Shown one piece after another: positions 51,660-64,000 of a stretch of DNA of 64,000 bases. The stretch is from positions 310,001 through 374,000 of the forward strand of contig JAGSPU010000054.1 in assembly GCA_019321725.1 (NCBI GenBank), given 5' to 3'. The position numbers were made by a program, and so were the translations under genes. Positions within the stretch are counted from its first letter, which is position 1; each line of letters starts with the position of its first letter. The notes below the pieces were generated by a model. That model worked only from the letters and a program-made list of their open reading frames with translations. It made no database searches and was not told the DNA's origin. The stretch is from Paulownia fortunei. Its lineage: Eukaryota; Streptophyta; Magnoliopsida; Lamiales; Paulowniaceae.

Positions 51660-54600
51660 CTAGAAATAGGTTCCTTCAGGAGGCTGGACCAGCTTACGAT
51701 TGTGTGGAGCTGCCATCTCTTTCTTCAGCTGCGTCAGTATGTCTTCCATTGTGTACTCTCGCTGCCAATTTGCTAGAAGTGCAAACTTCTTCGGTTCCAC
51801 CTAGACAGTAAACACCATCAATCATTTCAAATACATATGCTTTTGACAGAATTTGTCAGTGTCCAACTCTACAAATTTGTTAAACCACCACTCACTAGGA
51901 GAGGTGGTACTTGTCCTTGGCCTCGATTATTAGAGGTAAGGTTAAGGTTCAAACCCTATTCCTCGCTTCCTTTCCTTTGTAAGGGCTTGAATTTTAAATA
52001 ATAATAATAATAATAATAATAATTTTTTAAAAAATAAGTCTACAAATTTGTTAATCCAGTGATGAGAAATCATCATAATAGGCACAAAGACACAGAATCA
52101 AGGTTCCATCATTACTCGACCCTCAAGTTAGGGAAAAACAGCAAAATACTGGAATCAACATCAAAAAGACGTGCAAAACAGGATAGCAAACAATCACAGT
52201 GTAACAATGGACTATCAAAGTACTGCTTAGATACTGAGACTTGGTTACCTGCCATTATCCTCCATTGGGAAGGTTCAACTAACCACCCAGGTATAGAAAA
52301 ATAATTGGGTCGACTCCAATAAGGAGGTAAAAAATACTCCATCCTGGACAGAAGGATATATACTTTTTGATTGAATAGTTTCTCAATCCACCATATATAT
52401 TTTTCAGATAATGTAACTCGGTATTATATGAAGACATGGTGTAGAATCAAAAAAAAAGCAGATTCACTGGAGTAAAGTTATCCATTTCTATTTGTTTCAA
52501 AGTCTCACATTGTTACATATTTGCAATACGCAATTCTGTCTAAATAGGAATATTTACTAATATGTTTGAACTCATACAATCGGACTCGTCAAATTGAAAT
52601 TAATTGAAAAAACTCTATTCACATTCTATTTTCAATTCTACAGCTTCAATTGCTTGATAGTGAACATTAGGAATTCTAAATTATATAAATTTACTAAACA
52701 ATGACTATTATCATCTGGGGGAAAAAGATTTCCAAACATAAGTTCTAGTAACACGGATAAAAAGATTACAATCTAGCAAAAATTTGAAAAATGTAAATGA
52801 TCCAGCATATTCTCCAAATGAAAAGGATAATTCTAACTTTAAGACATTTACATGAGTTCAAGGTACAATTTGCAAGTCAAATGGGCTACAGGGTAACCCA
52901 TTAAAGGAAAGTGAAAATGAATAAGTGAGAGAGAATCAACAGAAGTCCATCTCCAATTGGTCTGGCTTATATATTACTGTACAGATTGTTGATGGTGAGT
53001 CAAAGTCTACGGCACAAAAGGAGAAAACATCAGATTTACTTTTACCATTCAACATTTGAAAATGCTACAACAGCTCTCTCTTAATAAAATATAACGTCAA
53101 CTTAGAAATGAGATAATTGTATACGTACCACACCAGTTTCATGGTTTACGCAAGTCATGTTAATCCGAGAATGGAATCGAACGCTGGGAGGCTTCTCTGG
53201 ATAATCTTTGTCACAAAATAGCTTCAACTGATATATACGCCCTTCGTGTACAGACTGACAGAAAAAAGAACAGAGCACTTGAGTTATTAGCCTTAAAATA
53301 GAGTTACAGAAAAATTCAATTAAAAGAACTGCAAACTATGTAGTGCCTATCAGAAAAGCATTGAATGAATTAAAAATCTTGCAAGACAAATTCCATCAAA
53401 AATACAGATGTTACACACTCTGCAAGATAAGGTCATGCTATGGAAACAATAATATCATTATGGCCACCACCTAGAGGCATGCAAAGGTTCCTAAATAACA
53501 TATTTACAGCACAGAAAAGAAGGTACGAACTCGCCAAGATGAACATCAAGCATCTATGAAATTTGTGCTTGAGACAAAAGAAGCCACAATTGCATTTGAT
53601 TGTTAAGAATTATATGACATAGAACACTGGCTTCAGAATAACCATATAACAGAACTCTTAGCCACAGACAACAGATTTATGACAAAATAATCCATCCTTG
53701 TTCCTTACACAGGTGAAGAATAAATTGATAAGTGCACCTAGGGAGTACAAATCATATAACAAGCAGAGGATGGAGCTCATATAAGAATTTCACACCTCAA
53801 AAGCCACGCATTGAATGTATGACGATCAAAACAGAGGAATACCAGTTCAAACTTTATAATTACTCATCAAAATGAGATAATATAAACAGCGGAGATGCTC
53901 ACATTGTGTGGACCTATGATGGTGCCAGTCCAGGACCGCATGTAAATATCATCTCCATCATCCATTCCATAGCTTACAGTACCATCCCCAATTCCCTTCT
54001 CTCCACGTTCAAGTTCCTCCAGCAACCTGAAATTTCGAGGACTGCAAAAAACCAGAAGACTTGAGACACTAAATGTTTTCATCAAGGAATCCAGCATCCC
54101 ATCCACGTAAAATTGGCATAGAGACTACACAATAGACATTTCATTGTTCATCCATTCACCCACAACCAATTTTATGCATGCAAAATATATAAACTCCAAG
54201 CATCTTCATAAGACTGCCTCTGAACAGTTGTTCGGCCAAACCAATTTGCAACCAAAATCATGGAAATTAGTGCAAATCAACTTGTGAATTCGGTGCACAA
54301 CACATATAGCTTTTATCTTAAAATTGCCTTAAAATACCGAAATATTCGCAACCACATAATTTAATCCATAAAAGAATCACTCTTTTGTCCATTTTAGCCC
54401 GTTAACAACACAGCAGTTTATAGAACTAGAGAGCAAACAGAACCATAAAACATCAAATAACAAGGCAGCATACGAAAAATCACCTAACCAGTCACTCAAC
54501 ACAAGTAAACAAACAGATTACGTGACTAAAAGACTGAAAATCAGCTTTTTCAATAAGTTTACACCAAAAGCATAAACAATTCCATTCAATCAATATTTCC

Positions 54601-54909
54601 TTGAAGAACCCAAACAGAAAATTCCAGATTTTTACGAAAGAACACACGGACTAAAGTATCCATGATAATAAAACTCATCAAGAACAAGTCCTTATGGAGA
54701 TCCGACATTTAACTCTTAAATACAATCATTTTTCTAACAAAGCAACTACTAAAACCCACAAAATTTAACGACCCATTTGCAGATTGACCATTAAAATTAT
54801 GAAAATCGAGATGAATCCAAAGACAAAAGAATAAATAATAAAAAAAATTCTTCGTGAGAGAGCCAAAGTATTTACCCACGACACTGGATCCTCCTGAGCC
54901 AAGGGTCAT
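51660..54909 (-). CDS. UEV1: Ubiquitin-conjugating enzyme E2 variant 1 (Mms2/UEV1 type)
   Basis: UEV1 lacks the catalytic cysteine and pairs with Ubc13 to build Lys63-linked ubiquitin chains used in DNA damage tolerance and signalling. Minus-strand exons are 54909-54876 ([11 protein letters not shown]), 54041-53903 ([20 protein letters not shown], ending TIIGPHN), 53254-53129 ([20 protein letters not shown], ending NHETGV) and 51800-51660 ([20 protein letters not shown], ending EGTYF). Sites are GT/AG. The join from exon 1 to exon 2 is one base short: exon 1 leaves one base, and exon 2 begins TCCTCGA where TTCCTCGA is expected for Val-Pro-Arg. With that base the CDS is 147 codons (146 residues), the normal length, and closest by N-terminus to Arabidopsis UEV1C/1D. 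No active-site Cys is seen, as expected. Intron 3 (51801-53128) carries a SINE-like insertion. Confidence 0.93.
51884..52038 (+). mobile_element. SINE-like retroposon in UEV1 intron 3, with 16-bp TSD
   Basis: A 155-base insert is bounded by perfect 16-base direct repeats, TCTACAAATTTGTTAA, at 51868-51883 and 52039-52054. It has a pol III B-box-like GGTTCAAACCC near 51948, the CCTTTCCTTTGTAAGGG segment seen in plant SINEs, and an A/T-rich 3' tail with (TAA)n at about 51997-52022. The left part contains GAGAGGTGGTACTTGTCC, a possible A-box region. It is oriented opposite to UEV1 transcription. The tRNA-derived SINE class is inferred. Confidence 0.8.
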
Positions 54910-55089
54910 GGTGTAAATACGTGAATTGGGTCTGGGTGGGTTCCTTAGTAGAGATCGATTTGATCGAAGAGAGAAAGATATTTAGGAGAAGGCGGAGTCA
55001 AGAGAATCTGTAGAAGAGGAACTCGAGGTCGAGGAGGCGTTAAAAAGAGTGGAGAGAAATGGGAATAAAGTGGTGTGGGAATAAATTCA

Positions 55090-57500
55090 ATAAAATAATT
55101 GAAGCTGAGAGCAACAGTCCTAAAATTATTATTTCAAGGTTAAAAAGAAAACAAAATTACCATAATGTCAATAATTTAGCTACATTTTCATGAATAATGA
55201 ATGTTCTGTATGTTTTCATTTGGATTGGCACAAAATTTAAGTGAAAGTTAAAAATTGGATTTTGCTTGAGAATTGGACTTTTATTTATGATTATTACAAG
55301 ATGAATAACAATATGTTAATTTTTTTTAAATGAATAATTAATAAGTACGATAGAAAAATGACATACATATATTTTGATTTTTTTTTTCTTTTACATCTAT
55401 AATATCTTATGTTCAACAATAACATTGTAAATTCTATGTAGATATTCCCATTTTATAACTCCTACAACGTGAAACAAGGACTCAAATACAAAGAGGAGGA
55501 ATCATATATTTCAAGAGAGCGTTTAAACTTAGAATTAAATGACTATCTTTAATGTAACAGTTTGGCTGTTTTTACAGTGTTTGTCCTTGCCCGTGAGTCG
55601 AGAGTGATCGAATGTACACTTTATGTTGACAAAAGTTGGGTTTATCTCAGTTATCAGTTTAGGGTTGGATTTAACCCGCAAATAAGTGTGCGGATTATGT
55701 TCTATGTGGTAATTTTTTTATTTTCAATAATAATTAGATATTTTTTAAATACGTATTTATTAACCACATCAAATACACACACAAAAAAAAAGACATTAAA
55801 AAAAAGAGTTTGGTTATTGAAATGGATTTTAAATTAATTCTAAAACCAAAAACTAATGTTATACATGCTCCTGAATTTTTTATAAAAAAAATCAAGATAT
55901 TTTTTGAGCATGCCATAGAAAGTTATACGCAAGCATCCACTTAGAGAAGGCAATTATTGCACTAATGTATTAACAAAGTTAGGTCACAAATAGCTCAACA
56001 ATCTTGTCTTCTTGAATTTCCATTCCATGTTATCCTAATGATATTAAAGGAAGATAATTGTTTATTTTTTTTTTCCCTTTCTATCGATATTATTACACAC
56101 TATATGTCCGTTTATTGTTTACGAGCAAGGCATGCAAGCTAAGTAGCTACCATTTGATTTGCATTTTTGGAAAACTCATAAATTCGTGTTACTTAATTTT
56201 AAGGTTGTTCAAGCTTTGTAGTCTCGGAAGAGGAAAAGGCCGAAAGGGGGCACAAATGTAAATTAGAATTTAGTAGAGGCAAATGTGTAAACTGCAAAAA
56301 CTTACTTGTAAATAATAAATAGTTATACTACACTCCTAATTAGGTCATATCATTCATGCCTACTTTAAAACCAAAAAGAAAAAAAATAATAATAACTCTT
56401 GCTATGTTAAAATTAAGGATTATTTGTATTAATTATCCTCCCTACTAAAAAGTTATCAAATATTCTCCTAAAGTGAAATAACTAAATGGACCAAAGTACC
56501 TTAAGCTAATTTAAAGAATAAATTAACGATAAATCACACATAGACAAATTAGTATTTCAAACTAATTTGTACTTGTATTAATACATTGATTTTTGCTTGT
56601 ACTTGTCACTGTTTATTTGTATCACTATTGACAATATAACATGTGTATATTTATGTCTTTTTATGCGTACAAACATTTTTATATTTAATAGTGATCAATG
56701 ACTTTTTCTTTTATCTTTCTTTTAGTGGTATAAATAATGTTATTACGTAAATAAGGTGTCTACCCTTACATATTAAATTAAAAATTTTATTGTGTCGCCA
56801 TTTACATGTGAAAGTGCAATAATTATTTTTAAAAAATAAAAAATGAAAAAAAATTATTATAATATCTATTAATGCAATTAAGTTTTTTGAGTGAAAAGAA
56901 AGAAGAAAATGTGAAATGCTTTATAATTAAAAATATATATGAGATGTTAGTCATGTAAATATACATGAGATACTTTTATGTTTATGCATTTTTCTCTATA
57001 TACTATTATATTCATAGTTTACTCTTTATCTTATAATTTAGACTTAATCAAATGCTAATTTTTTTTAATAAAATTAGTGTATAATAAATTTATGATCAAA
57101 TTAATTGACATTTAATTATAAAAAAGGCAATATGCTATAAAGGTTATCATAGAGGATGCAAAGTGAATTTAGCCTTATACACAGTTTATTGGATCTTTTG
57201 TCCATGAATATAGGTCTTTTAGTTTAAGGAAGAATTTGGAGATTTTAGAAGTAGACATGGTAATTGATATCAATGCCATAATACAAAAGGGTAAAGTATA
57301 TTTAATTCTAAAACGAATGTCATTTATATTGATTAATCTAATAAGTAGGAATTTGATAACCAATAATTTAATAAAAAAAATCCAAATTCATAAATTATTA
57401 TATCCATATGTACGTCATTATTTCAATATGAGTTGTTTTACATCTATTCACAGTTATATTATTATTTCAACCTCTGAATTCAATAACAAAAATAGTAGAA
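55090..57500. other. AT-rich intergenic region upstream of the RRM gene
   Basis: No gene, no clear transposon ends. A-, T- and AT-runs throughout. The promoters of UEV1 (leftward) and of the RRM gene (rightward) must lie at its two edges. Confidence 0.5.
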
Positions 57501-57772
57501 TTGAAGAAATAAAGAAAAAGAAAATGTCAAAAGAACTTCTCATCAAGACTCAGGGGCTGAGTGCAATTAGGAAAAAGGCAAGGGACTCGCAAAGAATTGC
57601 GTAAAAGGTGACGAACTGGGAGGACAAAATAATAAGCCAAAAGCAATAAAACCGAAAAGCGATGCTCTAATATTTTTCTCTCCACAGTGAGTGCAACACG
57701 CCGGCGCTGCACTTCACGGCCACAGAGTTCATATTCGGCTGAAAGAATAACTAGTCGTCGCCACTTTCTTTG

Positions 57773-58821
57773 GTAATAGACATTTTCTAACAATTTATCT
57801 CTTGTTTTTACCATTATATTCTAAGATTTATGATAGCATTATTACTACTAATGGGTTTTACGTTCCTGATTTTTTTTTTTTTTTTATGAATCTTTGCTTA
57901 GCGTGTGTGTTTATTGAAAGTTGCTGGAGTTTGTTTATGGGTTCTTGATTTTATCTTCTGGGTCATTTTCTTAATTACATATATATATATCTATATATAT
58001 ATATGTACTGTTTGTTCTTCCATGAAAAGTAGTGTTAGAAGTTTACAGGTTCCGAGGTTAATGTTAGGCCAAATGGACACGATAATTGATGTGAAAAATT
58101 TCAGTAACTCATATATCAGAATTTGGTTGAGTTCTTAGATCATGCTGAATTTTATTTTTCCCTGACAGATTCTGTATCTCATTATTATATTCAAGTGTAT
58201 ATATTTTGTGCTGGTGGGAACTTTAACTGCTATATTCTGTCAAAAAAAAAAAAATGTCAAAAATTTTGCATATTAAAATTCCTCAAGTGTCAATCTCCAA
58301 ACGGTACACCAAAAAAGTGTAACCCACATGAGAGAGTTTTTGAGGCTGAAATGTTGAATTTTTGTTGCAGCTATGATTAAATTAGAGGAAGCATGTATTG
58401 ATTCATGATTGTCAAGTGTAAATTATGCTTATGTTATTTGTGATTCTTGTTTTTTCCTTTTTGTAATTCTAATTAATAGGATGATGTGTGAGAGTTTATT
58501 CTTATGAGCCAGGTTTGTTTGTTGGCTCACTATAAAATAATCAACATTCTGTTGCTGAAAAAAATGAAACAGCAGGACTTGCCTGTTCCTCTGTCTTCGA
58601 AGTGAATTAGCTGTTGATTTTAATGGCAGAGTTCTTGGACTCTCTAATTAGAACATAATGTTGAATACCTCAGAATCATCGCACTCCTTAAATACGACCT
58701 TGTTTAAGATGTTCATGTCTTTATGTCCTCAAATATACATGTACATGTATGTATAAAATGTATCTATATATGTGATCTAGACTTCAAACTTTTGTAATCC
58801 TTAGGTAATTCATCATTACAG
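57773..58821 (+). other. Probable 5'-UTR intron of the RRM protein gene
   Basis: A plausible donor TTCTTTG|GTAATA at 57772/57773 and an acceptor CATCATTACAG at 58821 bound a T-rich 1.05-kb stretch, and the ATG starts at the next base. Upstream at 57600-57770 the sequence is GC-richer (CGCCGGCGCTGC on one strand), consistent with a leader exon. A TA dinucleotide tract lies at 57979-58004. Splicing is inferred. Confidence 0.5.
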
Positions 58822-60806
58822 ATGTCTTTGCATCTTGGAAACCTGTCATCTCGCACTTGCAGAGATGACCTTGAACGTGTTTTTCAGAGGTTTGGCAGGT
58901 GTACTATACAGGTGAAGGACAAATATGGATTTGTAGTGTACGATTACCCTGCAAGTGCTGAAAAAGCTCTCAAAACACTGCACAGAAAGAGGATATGTGG
59001 AGAGGTAATAACTCTATCATGGTCTAATAGGCAGCCTCGAGCCTTGCAAAGATTTGCTAGAGGTAGAAAAGCATATGAGCCACCACACAGAAAGTTCTCT
59101 GTCAAAGAAAATGTTGATCGAAGGTTAAGCTCGAACGATCGACGAGATTACGAGAGGGATTCCAAGCAAGCAGATGGTGAAGGTAGAAAACTGGGTTCTT
59201 CTGACCTGGTTGATGAATCAACTAGCTACCATTCTGATGACTCGAAAGGTTATGTAGGGGAAAGGGATCATCCTTCAAACGATCGTCACGGGATAGGAGG
59301 TGCTGGAAAGAACCATTTGGAAGATGATTGGTGGGGAGAGCAGGTTGTGGATCCCTCAAGCGAAAATTGTTTAGAAACTGGTATAGAGTTTGACAGCTAT
59401 GAACCTTACCAGGATGATGACAAAAAGGAGTCAGACAAACACCACAGTTTATCTCCTTTGGCTGGTTCAGCCAGTGCAAGGAAGTCCCAAGAGAGAAGAG
59501 TAACTGGGCACAATGATCGTCTGGAAACATCGGATTATCAGAAAACATGCTATGTATGTGGGGAAGTGGGTCACAAGATGTGCAAGTGTCCATTTGATCT
59601 GAAGAGGCACAAGTTCAGGTCCCAAGGAAGGCCGCACCCAGGTGCTGACAATGTTCCCATGAAGCATCAGGAAAGTGATAGGGAGCCAGTCACTTCACGT
59701 AATCATTGGAGATTGCTGAGACATGGAGATGCTCCCCCTGCGCATGTTGCTCCTAGAGGTAGGAGAAAATATTTCAGTGATAAGAAAAGAAATAGGAGGG
59801 TCTATGAAAGTCAGGACAAAAATCATGCAAAGAGAGCTAGGTGGCCATTGACGTCTTCATTCCACTCTGATTATACTTCATCCAGATCACAGTCACCTTC
59901 TAGATCATTAGAGTCTTTGGCACAGTTCCCATCACATTCCAAGTCCAAGTCAGTGACACTTAACAAAAGATCCCCATCTTCTTCGAGGTCTTCAACTTCA
60001 CGCCATTCTGGATGTAAACCCTTTAAGTGCCGGTCTGCATCGAGGTCAATGTCTCCTACCTTTTCATCATTACCTGCAGAACTCGATAGGCATTTTTCGC
60101 CATCTTCAAATCAAAGACAAACAGATTTCAAGGATTCTATGGTAAATGCTGTTGGACTTGCTCATTGTCAGGAAGGGAAAACAATGGTAAGAAATGGTGC
60201 AGGCGCCTCTATATCTGAAAATATCACAGCTGCAATGGAAAATGAATTTGAAGCAGGACCTTTGAAATTGGAAGAGGAAGAAATGAAGAAGGATCTCTCT
60301 GAAAAGGAGGATGAACGCCGTCATAATGTCTCAAAGGTTCAGGCAATGTGTTATCCTATGTAACGCGGTCGGATGATAATGATCAAGCTGCTGATAATTT
60401 GTTTCCTCACAGTGTAAACAAGAAGAGAGATTCTCAAAATGAGGATCTTGTGGGAGAACATATGTTGGCACCAGTATCTGATATCTCTTTGAGTTCCAAT
60501 GCTTCCAATTCAGCGAGAATTTCCTCAGAGGAAATGTGTATGGTTCTAAAACACTATGGTCTGCAGTACCCTAAGGAAACCGAAAAGGACTTACCCGTGG
60601 AAAATTATTTTGGTTCTGCCAGGTCATGGCCTTGGGAGATAAAATATTATAGGAGGTTGAAAAAGGGCCCTATATCAGCTGAGAACTATGCACGGAGGAT
60701 TTCTCTGAATGAAAACTTTGGTATTGTTGATAAATATATCAGAGGCAGTAGTGGGTGGGGTGAACAGAACAGAAAGAGGAAAATCCTTGAGCGGTTATTT
60801 CATTGA
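58822..60806 (+). CDS. RRM, CCHC zinc-knuckle and RS-rich nuclear RNA-binding protein (one frameshift)
   Basis: Residues 1-72 form an RNA-recognition motif (LHLGNLSSRTCRDDLERVF, then KDKYGFVVYDYP as RNP1-like and ITLSWSNRQP). A zinc knuckle CYVCGEVGHKMCKC (C-x2-C-x4-H-x4-C) lies near residue 249. Then comes a long Ser/Arg-rich region (SSRSQSPSRSLES, SSSRSSTSRHSG), as in SR splicing regulators, and an acidic EKEDE stretch. The first frame ends at 60363. A second frame from about 60348 continues with VLSYVTRSDDND and a C-terminus that looks conserved (LPVENYFGSARSWPWEIKYY, RRLKKGPISAENYARR, GIVDKYIRGSSGWG), ending at 60806. One missing base near 60340-60350 restores 662 codons. Such proteins act in pre-mRNA splicing; the exact orthologue is not certain. 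Confidence 0.85.
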
Positions 60807-60849
60807 TGAGTGCATCCATTGTTTCTCAATTGTTTTGATTCCATATGTT

Positions 60850-63800
60850 TATCATGCTGTATGCGTGGGAAATGCTTGAGAAATTCCAGTACTAAAGCCT
60901 TTATCAGGTACTGACCATTATGTTTCTTGTGGTCATTTCTTAAGAGTATTGCTGAAACCAGTTACAACTCTACCTTGATCCATCACTACTCTTTAAGAAT
61001 GTGTTGAGCTGTCAGAGGACATGACATGATACTCAATTTTTCTAAGTTTCTCCCGCTTTTAGTGCTAGTAGGTTGGTGGATGGGATGAGAAAATTCATCT
61101 TGTAGGATTCTCTCACTCTCTTTCTTGTTTTTTTTTTTCCTTTTTTCTTTTGGTGGGTGGTGGTGTTTGCCATTTGGCAGAGTAAATCTATTAGATGTGG
61201 ATATAGTGAAATTTTGTACTGCAAAGTCATATTTTAATGAAGCTGCTGTGTTCGTGAAACCAAAACTCAATTGTCCAACTTAGTACTTAACCTTTCTTTG
61301 TTTTGAAAACTGTTTCATTTTGTGTTTCAATAATTGGTGTTTCTAACTAGTGCATTTCTGCTTCTTTGAGTAAACTCATACTAATTTCAACTTAGTTCGT
61401 TGACCTTAATAACATTAGGTTTTGTGGAAAAGTATGCTTTCTATGTGTTTAGGAAGGTAATATCTGCCAGGAAAGAACCACACATCAAAATAAATGCCAC
61501 CATCGTCTCTTCAGTTTACAAGATAATCTACAAGTCTCCTCTGTGGAGAACGTTATTTAATATCCCCAGAGCTGATGGACTAAAGAAATTTGAATTGGCT
61601 TCAGTAATTTTTCAAACTTGGTTTCTGTGCTGGGTTTTAGAAAATGCTAGGTACATTTCTGGAACTCATGATGACACTTTGGGTCTTCATTGATGTGAGT
61701 GCAGTGGTGACAGGTATTGTGACCTTTTGTTGAGGAGAAAATGTTCTCTGAGATACACAGTTGATTAGTCTAAGAATGTGAGCTATCTGGCTGATTATAC
61801 TATCTCTTACAGTCTGTTTAATCTTCAGTACTATTCAATCTAACATCATGATAAAAATAAGAGAAACGTTCTTAGACTACTCACGCACAAACACATACAT
61901 GTCTGTTTGAGTTTGTGCATGTGTAAGCTCTTTAATTTATGGTCTATTATGATTGCTTGGGATATTGATAGATGTTGGTCAGATTCTTAATGAAGTATTA
62001 TATGCTTCTTTACAAATCTTTATCAAGTCCTTTGAATACCAGCAAGAAAATTTTTAATAGTTCTTAAGAGAATGTGAAATGGATTAGTTTTTTGCTTGAC
62101 TTCTAACATGGGGCCATCAGCTTCGAGTAAACACTGGTTAGCTTTTTTGCTTTGGCTGTGATATATGCCATGGTAAAATATGCAACTTTTACTAGTCTAC
62201 ATGTGGGAGAACGAGAACAGTTTCAACCCTTTCTTTTTAAATTTGCATCAAATTATCTCAGTTAGTGATCAACCTTGAATCGTTATACTTTTGAGGATTA
62301 AGTATAAAAGAAATTATTTGCAAAGAAATTCAAACGTGGAAAAAGTTTCTAATCCATCTCCTTGCACTGCATCAGCCACTGTCATCATCGGCAAATCACT
62401 CTGGACTCTCATCAATAAATAAGTAGAACTACCCTTCCCTTAAGCCATATTTTACAACAGAAAAAGAGCTGACCGACCACAAGCTCATCCATCCTTCATT
62501 GTCTGATTGGGCTTGTCTTGGTTGGTTTTTCATTTTTTATTGGTTGTCCTGGGGAATTTGTGAATTTAAGTCTCAGCGAAGTGCTCATCTTTCTCTCATA
62601 TTTTCCAGCATTGAGTTGGGGGTTAGAGGAGCTTTTTGCTTCCTTAGATGCTTGAGTCAATGAACATATTCTACTTGAAATCAGAGGATTTGTGGGTTTG
62701 GAGGTGATCATAGTGTATGAGGTTGTTCTAGTTCATTAGTGACTATTGTGCCTTTCTATCAAAGTTCATTATTATTATTTGTTGTAGAGTTCTGTTTTTT
62801 TTTTTTTCCTTGAACTCTCTACCGTTTATTCAGGAGTTTCTAGAGCTTTATTTGGCCTGTGGTATACTGATTTAAAATTTGTAACTTTTCGTAAAATAGT
62901 TTGCTTACTTGACACCTTCCTCTTTTGATTTTAAAGAAACCTATCTTCATGAAATGGTGCAAAGAGCTTGCCTTCATTATTATGTCAATAAAATGTCATT
63001 GTAGCATAGTTGAACTTTTTCCTCAAATCCTTTTTTGGTGGCATAAATTAGTCTGTGATCAGCCCCTGGTTCTACTGCAGCAACTACAAATACGGAGTTG
63101 CCTATTTAAAAAGTGGGATATGGCAAGGAATGATCTGGTGGGCTGAAGTAAAAGACTTTGTAGCTCTGATGTCATAGTAAACAGTAATGGTAACTTATAT
63201 TGACAAACTCTCAATCATCTCATTCCATATTTGATATATGTACTCGTATTAAATTAAACTTTCTAGTTTTCTTACACACAAAACTGTAAAAATGATCTGA
63301 AATTGGAAATAACTTGAACATAGAGTTTGGTAATTTTGAAGTTGATATTTATTGGGTTATTTGATTGCAAAAAGCAGCATTTGGAAATCAAGTCATACAA
63401 ATGTTGGCATGATAATACTTTTAGTATATGTTTTAGCTGGAAGTAAAAGTTTCAGATGCTGTTTTCAGTCCATACATCTCTGTGTGTAATTAACACCCTG
63501 ATTTACCTCAACCTTCCATATTTAACATATTTTTTGGAATCAAAATGAATGATCTATATAAGTTCCTGTATTATACTTGGCCATCAATGCTTCTTTCCAG
63601 TTAGGTAGTAATTATTATGTTTATACTTTGAATTTACAACTCCTTATGAAAGAAAACTATTTTAATTATTATATAATTGTAAGCCACGTCTTTCTTTGAA
63701 ATTTATTTTTGATGATGAGCCAACATCAAGAAATGAAGATTGTTGCGTGAACGCACATAATATGTGTCGCGAGAAATGTATTTCTTAGGAAACCATTGTC

Positions 63801-64000
63801 ATAAATATTACTAACTATAGCACTTGAATTTTATTGGTGTAAAAGCAACTTTGATCATGATTTAGGAAAATCTAGCTGTTGCTAACTATCATATATATCA
63901 TGAACATTTTAACATTAATTATGGATAATATCTCTGATAGAGTTCTAATACAATGTAGTGTTATTCACTGGTGTGTGGAAATTCTCATTAACGTAAAATT
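60850..64000. other. 3' flank of the RRM gene and unassigned sequence to window end
   Basis: No conserved protein is recognisable. A 97-codon plus-strand frame at 61400-61693 and a short one at 62925-63146 have no domain. The start of another gene beyond the right edge cannot be excluded. Confidence 0.45.

Noticed and set aside
51940..51960. tRNA gene suggested by GGTTCAAACCC
   Set aside because: No cloverleaf around it; the duplication-flanked body and (TAA)n tail fit a SINE.
57175..57814. Overlapping open frames upstream of the RRM gene
   Set aside because: Low-complexity Ile/Lys/Asn-rich readings of AT-rich DNA with no domain; the right part is likely the RRM gene's leader.

Overview
This is an AT-rich stretch of plant nuclear DNA, almost certainly from a eudicot. 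The evidence is the spliced plant RPA2, HVA22-like and UEV1 genes, a five-repeat polyubiquitin gene with a leader intron, two OVATE-family genes, and many microsatellites and small non-autonomous transposons. I see no bacterial operons, rRNA, tRNA, CRISPR array or phage. All calls come from reading the sequence by eye; no search was run.

Layout from left to right. Positions 1-4600 (-) hold RPA2, the RPA32 subunit of replication protein A, which runs off the left edge. Positions 6300-8340 (+) hold pentameric polyubiquitin with a 788-bp intron ending exactly at the ATG. A GC-richer island at 9.96-11.1 kb carries two broken coding relics. Positions 11865-13800 (-) hold an HVA22-like gene with its last large exon frameshifted twice. 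Positions 18.65-21.87 kb (+) hold scattered exons of a dead lipid-droplet-associated-hydrolase gene. An OFP6/OFP8-type OVATE gene lies at 23887-24431 (+), with one frameshift, and an OFP13/OFP18-type gene lies at 37515-38321 (-). The repeat-rich stretch between them holds an hAT-like element and a Tourist-like MITE. A coding-like relic I cannot name lies at about 43.3-43.9 kb (-). CAF1 deadenylase is at 48577-49499 (-), with one frameshift. UEV1 (Mms2-type E2 variant) is at 51660-54909 (-), with a SINE-like insertion in its last intron. An RRM plus zinc-knuckle plus RS protein is at 58822-60806 (+), with one frameshift. The rest is AT-rich intergenic DNA.

The genes look like ordinary unrelated chromosomal neighbours rather than a pathway cluster. 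Two themes link parts of the window. The two OVATE genes may be an ancient linked pair. RPA2, UEV1 and ubiquitin all belong to DNA damage tolerance biology, probably by coincidence.

The most striking signal is that five otherwise well-conserved genes are each broken by single-base gains or losses. Correcting one base per site (two in HVA22) gives a complete codon count every time. This suggests residual indel errors in the assembly, although real gene loss is possible for HVA22. The LDAH relic differs: it has a nonsense codon and lost exons. I found no convincing new molecular system. The best new observations are the transposons with clear target-site duplications, a three-copy ~310-bp tandem repeat, and an inverted dispersed repeat family.
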